Assembly: GCF_964204645.1 (NCBI RefSeq)
Contig: NC_134026.1
Coordinates: forward strand, 25,564,650-25,624,649
Length of the DNA stretch: 60,000 nt
Direction of reading: 5' to 3'
Origin: Tubulanus polymorphus
Lineage: Eukaryota; Nemertea; Palaeonemertea; Tubulaniformes; Tubulanidae
The position numbers were made by a program, and so were the translations under genes. The notes beneath the pieces are model-generated. The model was not told where the DNA came from, searched no databases, and saw only the letters and a program-made list of their open reading frames with translations. Every line of letters starts with the position of its first letter. Position 1 is the first letter of the stretch. Shown piece after piece: positions 46,319 to 59,200 of the stretch.

Positions 46319-47719
46319 TATTCATTATTCGGTATTGTCATGAAATTTGAATATTTCACATGATCCAAAAAATATCTTTTGAAAAAGTTCCCTTCTCTTG
46401 GTAATGTCAAATAAAGTATACTTCCTATACACTTGAATTCATCATTGATAACCATCATTCATGACCTTACCAAACTATCAGTTTCCTGAAAGACTTAAAT
46501 ACGATTGTGAATACAGAAACACACATTGAAATACATGAAATGACTTTATCTCATTGAATTCAATTTCTAGTAGAATTCTTCTAATGCTTCACCATTGATG
46601 TCAAACGATGACTATAACTGTACAGAAATAACCTGCCCCATTTTCTGTAACTCGAAACCAAATCGTGAATCAAAATTGTGCATAAGTGTTTTTCGAAAAA
46701 ATTGATGTGAAATAGGTGTGGCGGCATAATACATACATTTAGTGATTAAAAAGATCGTATGAAACATGATTTTTTAAAATAGCTTATCTTTGATGCGTGG
46801 TACTCGCATATATATTTGATGACTATTTTCAGCATGTTTGTCTTGTCGGTTGAAATGAACTGGCTTATGGCAATGCAATCAAAGCACTGTAGCTTGAAAG
46901 GTCCACACCGTCACAAAAGACTTCATTTAAAGAGCTTTACATTGGTTTTTTATCTGTAATTTTCTCCAATGACCTCAGCGAAAGTAATTTCAGCATTTCA
47001 CCAACTTTTCCAATTACTTATTAAATGAATGAAAGTCTTAAGCCGAGTCCAATTCATTTCCGTAACGAGGAGGAAACCTGACATTTGCTTTTTAAATCGT
47101 CTCTAAGCAAAAGAAAAGCCAAACGCTGGACTTAAGAGCAAAATTGCAATTTTGTAGTCCATTATGATCATCAGGATTTGGCCTTTCTTTCTGCCAAGTT
47201 TGTATTTTCCATAAGAAGATTTGATGATAAGGACCTTTGGTCACCAAGGAAACGTGGTTTGCTTCATCATTTTAGCTTTTGATCCCGACCTAACGAAATG
47301 TTCAAGTCATTACAATAAAGAAGCTAACAAACTGGAGTGGCAAGTGGGCTTTAATTTACTAAAATTCAGACACTGCGTGTCGAGCAGGTGCAGGCAATTT
47401 CGAGCTATTCGCAAGCCAGTGATGAGATGAGTCGGATGACCAATAGCAACGCCGGATAAAAATATATTAAAAAGGAATCCAATTTGGTCGGATGCAAAAC
47501 CGAGCGCGTTGGCGATATATTGAAAACTCATAAAAAATCATTGGAAAATAAATCCAATTTGTAATGGTAGACTCGGTACAACATGAGAGACTCGGTCCTA
47601 AAATCAATTCAGAATTTCACCCGTTCGTCGTTGAAATAACGTCGTGGTGGTAAACTCATCGGGGATTCACGGTGTCAATAGGGAAATCATTTCATGGCTA
47701 AGGTGAGCTAGTGGTCATC

Positions 47720-50050
47720 TATTCATGTCAATCGGTGATATATCTTTTCTATAGAACGATGTTGTTTTAATGATTTTTTCTCATTTTGCCGGTGCTTGAC
47801 CATCTGGTGCGCACTTATGAACTTGAAATAAACTCATTCTGTATGAATTTTCCGATAAGCTAGATCATTTTTTCGTATCAAATATTTGTATCCAAGTTGG
47901 TCGTTATAGGCAACATATCCTGAATTCAAATAGCATTATTCAGTTTTTTGTGGCCACACTCAGCCATGACTTATCTCTATAAAGATAATGCAGCTTCGTT
48001 GGAAATTATCTATTATGACTTATTCTAATTTTTTCAACTTGGGTGGGCCTTTAAAATGCAAGATGAGGAGCATTTAGCATATTGTCGTGTTCTTGAAAGA
48101 TTTTCTAACACGGCTCGATTATCCAGGAAAAGCTAGATTTTATTTCGTTTTATTCATTTCTAACAAATTACTTTATTCGTTTTTTATGTTTAAAGGTTTC
48201 GAGTTCGTACCGCTGAAAGATTTCATTCATTAAGGATGAGTTTTATTGAGAGATTCACACGATACGTGATACGAGATACCAAATTGTTATTGATACATTA
48301 ATTGCTCACCGCATATCTACCAAACAGCTCAATATATTTACTCAGCGCCTGTCTGCACTGATATTCTGATGACTACGTGCCCTTATGCTCAGTAATATTT
48401 TATTGAAATTGAAAACTGTCTGACATTGCTGGAAGACAAAGAATTGTCCTGAGCCAGTCTGAGACAGTCTTTCGAACAATAGCCAACAGTCGCCTCTACT
48501 GGTCAGAGGCTTTGTGCGCAGACAAAGGCCAATTTTAATCAATGGAAAATTTCGCACTCTGTCAATGGGATTAAATTAGATTTCTGCATTGAAAATCAGT
48601 TGAACCAGCAGCAGCAGTAGTAGCCTCGGCATCAGTACTGTAATTCTAGGAAGTTTCGCCTGCACTCATTATACGGACGGTAGAGATTTAACTTGATGCC
48701 CTGCGCTGTGTTTTGCCAATCGATATACTTCGAATTACTTCAGTTTGCTTTTTTTGTTTCATGTTTCAATTGTGTGGTGACATTGAAATTATAATCCGCA
48801 TGTTTTGTCTGGTTAAAAGCTTTATCGGATAAATCCTAGTGGTTTTTTGTGTGTTATCGGCGTTCTCTGATGATTCAAAACATCAGCCAGTTTTTTCCCC
48901 GCTTCGATTTTCCCTTTGCGGTTTCTTAGATTGATGAACTGTAGATCGATTATGTCAGAAAACAGCAGCAATGGTACAGCAACTTGATGTTGACTGTCCT
49001 TCGGTTTTTATGAATGTCATATGAACTTTAGATTTCATGTACTTGCCAGAAACAAGGCTGGAGTTATTTTTATGGAGAACTAAAAACTATGAATGGACTT
49101 ATGCGAAAGCTTTGTTTTCTGTACTGCTGCGTATTTGATTGGTCTAACGGGGTGAAGCCAATGCGAATGTCCATCAGTTTCTTTATTGAGCTCACATTGT
49201 TATTAAATCCATTTTATCCGCTGCACTCTCGTTCAATGAGATAGTCGATCTATGCCAGCATGTGAAGAAAAGAATGCATTGATTTTTCATTGTTGGTTAT
49301 TCGCATACACTCTGATACCTATCGAATATAATTTCATCGTGTATATATCGAAGCATTAGTAATAATGAGGTGCATCCCTATTGTTCATTTGTTTTGAAAT
49401 CAAGATTACTTTGCAGGTGACGCAGACAATGGTTTAGGCGAATGAAAGTTTTCCAGGTGTAGAGTAGACTTCAATTCCTATGATAGTTCTATATTCCATT
49501 ATCCGGTTTATCGAAGTGTGTAATTTCTGTGGCTAAATATTCAATTGGAATTTCAACATATGTATATTAATTCGTCATAGATTTCGTGATACACCTGATG
49601 AAATACAATATCTGTGATACATTTACTGGCATCTTTGAAAAGAAGTTCGTGATCAGCTATTCAGACATTAGAGTAAAGTTCATTCATGTTTGGAAATGTC
49701 AGCAGAATCGTGCTACATGTTTTTGATAAGACTTCTAGATTGGCTCGTGAACTTTGAGTTAGTGATATAGCATTCTTTTTCACTGCAATTTCCATTTTCG
49801 ATTAAGTGACCTGAACTACTGGCTATTGAAGAATGTCATTATTCAAATTGAATTAATTCCTTCCTCTCCTGTATAATAATAGAATCAGTTTAGCTGGAGT
49901 TTAATCTTGGTTAAACGTTGTCAAGGTTCCCTCTTCTTCGGGATGTTGTCCATTTCGATTAGCAGGTTCTTCTCGGACGACATTTACCTTCGCAGTGGCA
50001 TTATTAGGAAATTATGCGGAATTTTAAAGAATGTCGGTTTTTTAGCATAA
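47720..50050. other. T-rich non-coding, probable intron
   Basis: Apart from the short CAG/TAG repeat, no exon with two convincing splice sites, no long frame and no transposon-like ends were seen. Confidence 0.35.
48606..48623 (+). repeat. short (CAG)4(TAG)2 repeat
   Basis: Four CAG and two TAG units in a row. Confidence 0.7.
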
Positions 50051-50054
50051 ATTC

Positions 50055-50330
50055 ATGCGAAATATGAAATGTGGAAGGTCTGCCCCTATTCACTGCGTAA
50101 AAAATAGATTTCTAAGTGTGCTGCATGCACGAGTTAGATATCTCTATCATTTGGAAAAGTCGCCTGCGGCAATTGTTTCTTCAAGAGTTTTTATTGTGCG
50201 CACTTTGCAAGCAACGCAAAATTATTTCGAAGACACGATCGGACTTTCTGTGTGCGCGGCACACGCTGCGTTACACTCCATACAATTCAATTCAAATATG
50301 ATATATAAGCTGGCATCAGTGAATCGATAA
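50055..50330 (+). CDS. 91-aa ORF with ATG, unknown, doubtful
   Basis: A complete frame from ATG to TAA with a moderately hydrophobic, alanine-rich C-terminal half (LSVCAAHAALHSIQF). A second complete frame lies just downstream on the opposite strand (50433-50669, 78 aa, ending QIK beside AATAAA). Neither has a recognised domain or splice support, and both have lengths expected by chance. Confidence 0.15.
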   Translation: MRNMKCGRSAPIHCVKNRFLSVLHARVRYLYHLEKSPAAIVSSRVFIVRTLQATQNYFEDTIGLSVCAAHAALHSIQFNSNMIYKLASVNR

Positions 50331-51261
50331 TTCGTCCGCTTCAAATGGGAGCTCTGTTCTAAATCAATTTGTAATGGAGTTTTAGAACCCGTACTTGTGC
50401 GTCGGGATTTTCTCGACTTAGATACGAAGCTTTTATTTTATTTGTTCTCGTTTTGCCGAGGTGTCCATGACGATATTGATAAAGTCATTGAATTCTGAAA
50501 TTAGATATATAATCGTGTCTTTTTGTATCCGGAGGTATTGATTTAAACCATTCTCTACCAGTGGTATCCGCCAACAACTGAGATTTCGTAGTAAATTGAC
50601 CAGAAAATGATAGTTGATGTAAATGCCGAGCTCGTGAATAAGTTTAGACTGTATTTGATTTGATGGCATTTTGATGAAGGGAGCTATTTAGTTACGAGGA
50701 TCATTACAAAAAAAATGTCAACCTTTGAGTTCATTGAAAAGATTAGTTTAACACCACCTCTATTTGATGTAGGGGTTGAGTTAAATAAGAATGTGATCAA
50801 AAGCAGGTACGAGGCGCGCTGGATGTCTGCGATACGTGAATTTATAATCAAATGAAGTTACAAAATCAAAAGTTCTGTCTTATTTGATTTTCTTTGAAAT
50901 GTCATCGATATGTCGCGCGCAGACTTTTGTTCACCGTGTACGGATATGAGACATATAATAATACACCGGGTGAACACGAGTGTATTTTCTCTCAAAATAT
51001 TTAGATTGACGCGTTGTAGAACGTCGGTCTGTGTACGGAAAACCAATCTTCAAACGAAAATCAAAAAAATATCGGTAGTAATTATAGTTGCTGTTTTTCG
51101 GCGAGGAAATCATCCTAACCGAAATGTGAATTGCAAATTGCTCGACGCCGTTCTCAGATTTAAGGTCACAGAAATATGCTGCTTTATAAAAATATTTGGT
51201 TTTCATCATGGTTGTCACGCAGCATAAATGAAAAAAAGATTTCGTCGATTGTGCGCGAGAC

Positions 51262-51295
51262 GGATGATGACGACGACGATGACGACGACGAGGAG
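51262..51295 (+). repeat. GAT/GAC trinucleotide repeat
   Basis: An imperfect run of GAT and GAC units ending GAGGAG. Confidence 0.85.
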
Positions 51296-52017
51296 AAAGT
51301 ACGGTATTAAATATAATGTTCTTTCTTCACACATATGAAATGACATTAAAGTGTAGCTGGAGGCGAAGAAGAACGCGACGACGTTGTGAATATTTATCGG
51401 TTAAAGAACTTATTCGAAATAAACGAAAATTACACACAACTGAACCGGGCATCGATTTTTTTTCCTCGCAGACGTTTGATTATATTTTATTACAGCTAAA
51501 ATTTGAGTGAAGCCGCATGATTGGAATAGATTTTTCAATCGGAGAATGTCGTTCATTAGAGAGATGGACGAGGACTATATATTGAAATAGACTTCAATTC
51601 GAGACTGACTTAGTGATGAACTTCACATAAATTGCCACTGCAGATATTTGAATGCTCCAATTTTGTTCGCATCTATTTGAACCGCTAGTTCACATTAGCA
51701 TTTTGTTGAAGTAGTTCACACACTATTGAACTGGAAAGGTGATTCCAGCGCAATCGCGAAGATAGAGAAGACAATGGTGTTGTTTTTACTGAGAATGACA
51801 TGAAAATATATTGTAAGAAATATTGAACCGTTGAATTTTTTCAATCATATGTTTATCATAGAATTGTAATCCGCGTGCTGTTTTAGACTTGTGTTGTCGT
51901 AACATCGAGCAGTTGAAGATATTCGATTTTGTGATAAAATCTGCCGTGAAAACATAAGCCTTAGGTCATCGCGAGCTATTTGAAATTTCATCTACGCTCT
52001 ATACGCCAACCACATAG

Positions 52018-52106
52018 AGAGCGATGCGGCGTTTTACGATGATGTCAATGATGCCTTGGAAGATCAGGCAAATGCACTGACATCGGCTCATCAAAATCAA
52101 GATTGA
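52018..52106 (+). CDS. possible terminal exon, acidic tail, unknown
   Basis: A possible acceptor (CCAACCACATAG, ending 52017) opens a frame of 28 codons to TGA at 52104-52106, more G+C-rich than its flanks. The peptide is acidic: SDAAFYDDVNDALEDQ then ANALTSAHQNQD. The segment AAFYDDVNDALEDQ loosely resembles the FFAT-type region of ceramide-transfer and oxysterol-binding proteins (EFFDAxE, which binds VAP at ER contact sites), but the first E, the A and the last E are not kept. That resemblance is a guess from memory of the motif. Without the motif this is an unassigned short exon or chance. Confidence 0.22.
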
Positions 52107-52599
52107 AGTCGGCACCAGTTAAATTTAATTTACACCCGCGAATCTATGGTCTTGCCCACAGGTGTATGAGTGTGTTATAAATCTCGAGATTGTTATCTGT
52201 GCGAAATGCACTTCGACAAACTTGTAAAACAGCTTCAAAAAGGCGGTTATTTTCTGAAATTGCCACGAGGCTTGAAAGAAGCAGGAACGTCGGTATTGAT
52301 GCTATGTTTGCTAGTGAACCCGTTTCCATCACAAAGAAGGCCTGGTTTTGTTTGTTTTAAGGTGTAGACTTAGCTATATGTCAGTATATACTCGAAAACT
52401 GCCTTTTTTCTGATGGCTGAATAACTTTAGTAACCGCCACTGGCAAAGTAACGCTGAAGTTTAAGATGCTTTGAAAAAAATTATTTTTCAAAATGGTCCC
52501 TATCATTATGTAGCATATATAGTTCATATAAAGTACATTCCATACACATGTATTTCTAGTTTTGAAAAGTGGTTTTTCCAAGAGTTAAGTTCTCAAGTG

Positions 52600-54080
52600 T
52601 GCTTTTTTAATGTTCAATTCCCAGTGTTGAATCAACATTCCTGACTGACATTATTTTTTATGCCCTTTGTGAATTTTCCTCCTGCTTCCTATTTCCGTAC
52701 ACTTGTTCTTAATGTCTTTATCTTTTAGATTGTAAACCACAATCCTTTTCGGGGTGTATTATCTGACTTTTCAATTGTATCCAGACTCGCTGCGTCGGTT
52801 ATGAACTTTCTTGCAGCGGTTTTGAGGGCTAAAAGTTCATCGCCGCATAAAAATTCAGCATCACTTCATTTTAATCAGTTGATGAGGCTTGATTTTAATT
52901 GGCTTCAAGTCAGCACTTGAGATATCATGCTCGGTGATATGTGATCGAATGCGCTTAGAAACACTGACACTGAGAAATTTACCATCGCAAGAAAACCAAT
53001 GTCTTCAACTGCCTGAAGCTAATCTGCAGAGTTAGATTATAAACTTGTCGAAGACATGGTTACATTTCAAATAAAGCAATTACACTTCAAGTGCTTTTCA
53101 TTTGAGTTAAAGTGAAGTCTATTGAATTCAGTCAATTACAAGTGATTTTACACGCAGTTTTCATGACTGTAATTGGAATTCGCAGCCAGCATGGTTTAAT
53201 TTGAATCAATGTTTATGTTTCATGTGCACTAGTCACGCGCGGGAACTGAATCAGTTTGAGAGAGAAGGAAAAAAAACTGATGCTCAAAACGCCCTGTGAT
53301 TAAATCACCTGTCGGCGAAAAAGGATTTTAAAAAGTTCGATCATGAATATCATGGACTACTAGCAAATAAAAGGAGCCATAGGTTTCCATTTGGTGTATT
53401 GACATCAGTGTCAAATTCGGTGTCTATTTATATCTGTAGGAAACTCTGTATTGAAAGCACCTTTTGAAAAAGCATTCCTTTTCTAGAAAGCTAAGGCAAC
53501 CGTTTGCTTTTGTAGTAACGGAGAAGCAGTCACTCTCTCCCTGTATCATCATCGCCAGAGTTCAATGGCCTAAATGAAATTGCGAGCTATTGGGTTGCTT
53601 TTACCGAATTTACCATGAACAATATGGGTGGACCGGACCCGTGCCTATTCACTGGACACCTTATTCAAAATCCGAATGCTCATTACTAAACAATGAACTT
53701 GGCTCAAGTCTCTTCTTAGCTTATGAATGCTTTTCGTCGTTTTTTTCCTGAAGCCATGTTTGGGCTAGTTCATATCCGCACATGCTGACCCTCATCGTTC
53801 ATACATTCAAAACACGCTTTTATAAGAAAAAAAAGTATCAGATCCATTGTTATCGCCAACATCGCCGATTCTCATGTTTCTCAAAACGGGATCAATTTTG
53901 TTCAATGATTTAGCATGAGAGAGTAGTTTCTATTGCTTCAGGAATTGAAAGTTGGGAATTCATCCAGGTGTTTTACTTTAATTGTTATAATGCCATGTCA
54001 GCTTTTCTCGACAAAATGATTTCAAATATACACCAATTTGTCAGTATCGACAAATACATTTGATGATGACAATGCACGTT
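52600..54080. other. T-rich non-coding, probable intron
   Basis: No frame, repeat or splice-bounded exon that I can support. Confidence 0.35.
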
Positions 54081-54089
54081 TTTCTCTAA

Positions 54090-54275
54090 ATGTTGGAAAT
54101 AGAAATTTTTCTGAGAGATGATGCACGTTCAATGTTTAATTCATTCATTGCTGACAGCAATTTAAGAAGTTTCATTCTTTTTCACAAATCATGTGAAGGT
54201 GCTGTTATAGAAATGCAAAATACACCTAATTGTACTCTGTACCGATTACAAAATGGGACTTTCTCGCAAGTCTAA
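54090..54275 (+). CDS. 61-aa ORF with ATG, unknown, doubtful
   Basis: A complete plus-strand frame from ATG to TAA, starting MLEIEIFLRDDARSMF. A complete minus-strand frame of 77 aa (54404-54637, ending KENSSITELLFSR) lies just downstream and looks equally protein-like. No splice, promoter or domain evidence for either. Confidence 0.13.
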   Translation: MLEIEIFLRDDARSMFNSFIADSNLRSFILFHKSCEGAVIEMQNTPNCTLYRLQNGTFSQV

Positions 54276-55319
54276 TGGTCATTAGTGGGTATGCCCTTGG
54301 TACATGTATGCATGCGCTCAGCATGTTTATTCATTAGAAACAGTGAACTGATTTCAATTAATTACAACCAGCTGTATATCTGTGAGTTTAAAATTAACTT
54401 CTTTCATCTGCTGAATAAGAGTTCAGTAATGCTTGAATTTTCTTTCTCCAGTTCATCATATACTGCTGGTTGTTTTAATTGTTCGATCAGAAGTCTCGTA
54501 ACATGAGAGGTACAGATAGGCGTGATTCTCCGCTGCATTTGGGAGTCTTTATCACAGTTTTTCAGATGTGAAATGTGGAGGCAGAAGCTACTGTTCTGAC
54601 CTTGTAGCTCTGGATACACTTTTTGTTTTGACCTCATTCTATCATCAACTATGTAAATATAGAATTTGAAAAATTAGGGCTTATTAGCTTAAAATATTCT
54701 TTTTCGAAATGGATGTTCAAGTGTTGAAACCCTAAACCTCTAGTTTCTATGTTTTAAGTGGCCAGTGGAAGTTGTGAGAGTCTATATTTAGAACTGGAAA
54801 CAAAAGCTTCATTCTCTTTAAAATGCAAGTATCATAAGCCTGAAAATATGTACTTTTCTTGTTTATTTACTCAAGGATGTCAGAAAGTTTGATAAATAAA
54901 CTTGGAGTGCAAGAGTTCAAGCGATTAAATAAAGTACTGGGTGTTTATGATTAAGTTTTAGGAATCCATTCCCCTGTGAGATGCTTTTTATTGCTCTGAG
55001 GGATGGTTGAAGTGAACACTTCAGCAGCATATGCACAAGAACATGCATACTTAGCGGGTATTTACTATGGTGGTCAATATGTAAGGGAACTAAAGAGTTT
55101 TTTTTAAGAAATCTGCTTGAATTATTGCTGGTGAATTGCTTGATACTCTACTAGAGAATGATGTATGTATTGAATAGACTTCCTATACATAATGTATTTA
55201 ACAGGTTTCAAATGATCACAGTTTTAATTAGATACAGTTTCAATGGAAGTGCACTGACTGGAATTTAAATTAATTCTTGTCGGCGCCGATTGATTTTATT
55301 CCAATGAAATTTGAGCATG

Positions 55320-55333
55320 TATATATATATATG
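55320..55333. repeat. (TA)n microsatellite
   Basis: Seven TA units followed by GTACATACATA. Confidence 0.7.
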
Positions 55334-57026
55334 TACATACATAGGAATGTGTAGTGTCAGGTTCGGTGTTCGGCCTCAGTTGCCTTGGATTTGTGAGAAT
55401 GTTTCAGTGAGCTTCATGAAAATGTTGGTCATCGTTATATTCTTTGCGAGTTTAGGTTCTAACGAATTTTCATTCTTCATGTTTTCTAGGTAGCTTAACG
55501 CCATATAGTGGAACGCCAAGAACTTAAACCACAGGTGAGTGATGTCATATTTGTTAGACTTTCGAAACGAGAAACTGTTGAGCAATAACTTCTAGTTACA
55601 TTATCCGTCTTCTTACAAATCAATATCAGCTTACAAAAAAACCATCTTTAGATTTATTTGAATGTACGTATTAAACAGTCATTGAAGCTTAACCTATGAT
55701 GGTTTACCCTAGGGCTAGTAATTGTTGCAGAGTAAAAACCATATATTTATGTTGAAGGCTTGTGAAAGTCTGCTATCATCAGGATTCTTATATGTATTTA
55801 TATGGGTGTGGTACATTTGGAGATGGGTTTTGAAATTCTAGTGACTTCCATTAACTTGTTTAAATGACGTCTGCCACGATATGACAACAAGGCCGAGAAA
55901 AAACAGTCGTCGATTTGAAACCGGAAACGGAAGCTCAACTGATTCAAGCTTAATTAATTGGACACGCAGAACTGTACACTTTTTAATCAAAGATTTTCCC
56001 ATCATTAAGACAAAGGAAATCTAATGGCTAGGTGTCAGCTTTACATTCTTTTGTTTTAAAATTAATATTTTTATTGAACACACTTGTGGCAATTGATTGT
56101 GGCCTGGAATCTTTTGCGGGATGATGTCGGCGCAAACTTAATTTCGAAATATTCGACGAAATGTGAAAGGTTGCTTCAAATATTGAGGCATTTTGAGAGA
56201 ATTATAGACACGAATCATTAAACGCTATGAATAATTGAAACGTGCAATCTCTCGGGTTTATTTGAAAATACGGCCTAAGTTTCGATAAGAATCTTATTTC
56301 TTTCAATCCGTTCATGTATTTATGAATATTAAATTCACTGTTTTTCAACGTCGGCTTTGATGGGAATTTTCAGCTGTTTTCCGTCGATACTTTGTTTTTG
56401 AAATATTGATTCACCATCAACACAACTATCAACCAAAGTAGAAACCATCCATGTTAGAGTTTCATCCTTAGAAAAATAGTTACATGACTGGTAAAACTTG
56501 ATAGCAGGCCTAATTGATGTCTAAAATGTTATGACATTTTGCTTTCCGTCTTGAATTTGTAAAAATAGTTAAAAACAGTGAATTTGTTTGTCGAGTAAGA
56601 ATCAGGTTAGCTCATATCAGTCAACGATCCCAACGGAAAAACTACCGTAAACATTTTCACTTTCTTGAAATAATATTAAACTACTGCAAGATACGCTGTG
56701 TTAATGAGGGCTGTTTATGTGTACATTTGACTGAAAATAACATGGATTATTTTGCTGATAAGCGCTACCTCAGACATTACAGTTACATGATCAGAAGTTT
56801 CAATTAGTACGTGTAGTGGTAGGAAGTCTAGACTTGGCATACCTCATTATAGTACATGAGAGCTGAAGATTCATTTTCACATTTCGGTGATCAAAAAAGG
56901 AGAAGTTGATGAAGTATTGTCACATTTGCCATGTGATTAGTATATGATTTCAATTTGCAACTGCCATTGAAATACCATTGAATACAGCGGAATTTCGATT
57001 TCATAATCATGCTAATATCCAATTGA

Positions 57027-57230
57027 TTGATGTTGGGAATGCGTAATCAAGATGGAAATTTTTACTCCGTATTAATCATCTTAAAGTCTGTAGTTGTCCG
57101 AAGAAGAAGCTATTTAATCGGTACAGGCCGAGGCCGATTGCGCGCCACAGCGTTCAAAGAGGCCATTATTGAAGTTACAAGCTCGCGTATAGCATACCAT
57201 CACAGAAATAATGAACTGTGGCTTAAATAG
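57027..57230 (+). CDS. 66-codon ORF, unknown, doubtful
   Basis: A plus-strand frame ending in TAG whose second half is more G+C-rich (YLIGTGRGRLRATAFKEAII). It has the orientation expected if a plus-strand gene spans this half of the window, but no splice site marks its start. No family is recognised. A G+C-richer non-coding stretch follows at 57.4-57.65 kb. Confidence 0.16.
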   Translation: MMLGMRNQDGNFYSVLIILKSVVVRRRSYLIGTGRGRLRATAFKEAIIEVTSSRIAYHHRNNELWLK

Positions 57231-58993
57231 ATTGTAGTTGATGATAAGTATGTATTTTTATGTGCATTTGAAGAATATGAAGATGAAATTTGCAATGAGA
57301 TTTTGTTGTCATGGTGACCAATAGACTGGCTAGTAAAATAAATAGCAATATTATGGCCTGAAGGAGCATAGTGCACTGGGTGTCCGTGCGTACTTGATTG
57401 GCTCTGCTCTCTGCCGGCTCAACTGTTTTTACGACTAGATAAATTAAGGCGCAAATGAAAATCCGTTCGACGAGTGCGAAAATGAAATTTCACTCGCGAC
57501 ACGAATGATTGTACTGAAAAAGCGGAACGCGTCACCGTCTAAGACTTCAATTAAACGACAGAGTCGACGGCGACTTTTCTCTTATTGGAGTTTACGTCTT
57601 TAGCCTGTTTAAGGCAGGCAGGCCGCATACTACGGCGTACTGCTATGTGTCCATGGCAAACTCACACCACTTCTTTGAAGCCTTCAGGCTAAATCTCTAT
57701 AGACGTGTTATTGTAGTAGAATGACAGAAAATGATAGTTGTATTTCCACCTGCTTTAGCATCATCTGTCAACAGCGCCAGAGATTCTCGACCTTGCAGGT
57801 TTCGATTACATAGGTGGCGTTAGCTGTTGCAGTCTTCTACAATACATGTTGTTGGTGTTTGGTAAACACAATTCATCTTGCAGCTCTTGTGAAAGAGATA
57901 AGGGAAGGCAGAATTTGATATAAGCTTCAAGCTTTTAGATTACGTTACATTTCAATATTTATGGTCACTAGTCTTAAGAGATGTTGACACTTAATTGGAA
58001 GAGGCTTATCTTATATACTTAACTAATACGGCTGAAGTATTGCGAGATAAAACCTCAATTGGAAATGATTTATTGCGATGAAAATTTCATTTAATCAGAA
58101 GTAAACGCGCGAGTGTTTATTGTCAGAATTTCTGAAAATATTCCGTCGCGATAGCATATCCTCGAGTTGATTTTATGAAATTAAACGGTTTTGAATGGAT
58201 TTTCTTCAGCCTTTGTGGTTTCCCTTTCTTGTTCCGCACTTTGCCCTTCCGCGTTGAAACAATCGAAGATTTATAATCGAATTAGAATTTGAATTTAATT
58301 GCCGTCAGTGTTTAATATCCCGTTTAAATTAAAAGCCATAAAATACTGTTTAATGCCTTCCAGCTTTTGTCGCGGCGGAATCCTCTCAATGTTCTCGGTT
58401 TGTCGGATGTCGATTGATTCATTTCTGTCGCAGAGGCGCGCTGACGACGATTAAAGCGTTTCCGCGCGGTATCGAGAATCGAAATTTCATAAAATTCAAA
58501 CTCAATTACGGGAAATTTCAATTGAATCTCGCGCAGGTATCGCGTAACCGAAGCACCGCGCGATGATTAAGCAATGACTTCCGAGAGCGAACATCGCCTT
58601 GGGATTTCAGACGGCTTTAGCTCAATATTTACAAATTAAATCACTTTGAAAATGCCTCATCATTCGCTTGAACGACATTTCGAATTTAGTTTTAACATTG
58701 TTAAATCGATTCAAACGTCGGCCTCCAGTGAAATGCAACATTTGTCTCGACGAGCGAGAGCTCGGGTTTCGTGCCACAGGTTTTGTTCGCGAAATTAGAT
58801 TATATTGAAGAATTTGATTTTTCTTATTTTGAATATTTGGTTTCAACGATTAAACAGAAAAATAGGAGCACAGGCGAATAGAGGAATAGAGTGTTTATAA
58901 TTTGATTATTGGTCGCCCGTTTCCGATTTTGAAATTCCAGTAATGATATATCGATTGACGTTGATAAATTACTATTTCTCTAAACTTTAAGTA

Positions 58994-59200
58994 ATGACGA
59001 ATTTACTGAATGACTCGCTTTTCAAGGACATATTGATTGACCTCCCGGTTGAATTCTATCCGAGATCTAGGAGAACTAGGAGCCGTCTCTATCCGCCGTA
59101 CATACAATGCGTTATATATCCGAGCTCCCTGTGGACCTATATTCCTTGCGGACCTGGAATTATTTTCATCCGACCGATAGCCCTTTCCATCGTCATGTGA
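58994..59200 (+). CDS. 68-aa ORF with ATG, unknown, doubtful
   Basis: A complete frame from ATG (G at -3) to TGA with low lysine and many proline, tyrosine and isoleucine residues (PYIQCVIYPSSLWTYIPCG). The composition differs from the lysine-rich chance frames nearby, but no domain is recognised. A tiny first-exon-like signal (ATGTCGAGA followed by the donor GTGAGT at 59377) lies about 170 bp downstream. Confidence 0.17.
   Translation: MTNLLNDSLFKDILIDLPVEFYPRSRRTRSRLYPPYIQCVIYPSSLWTYIPCGPGIIFIRPIALSIVM

Noticed and set aside
52144-52367. Overlapping 62-65 aa frames on both strands
   Set aside because: Both look protein-like, neither has a supported boundary, and the length is expected by chance.
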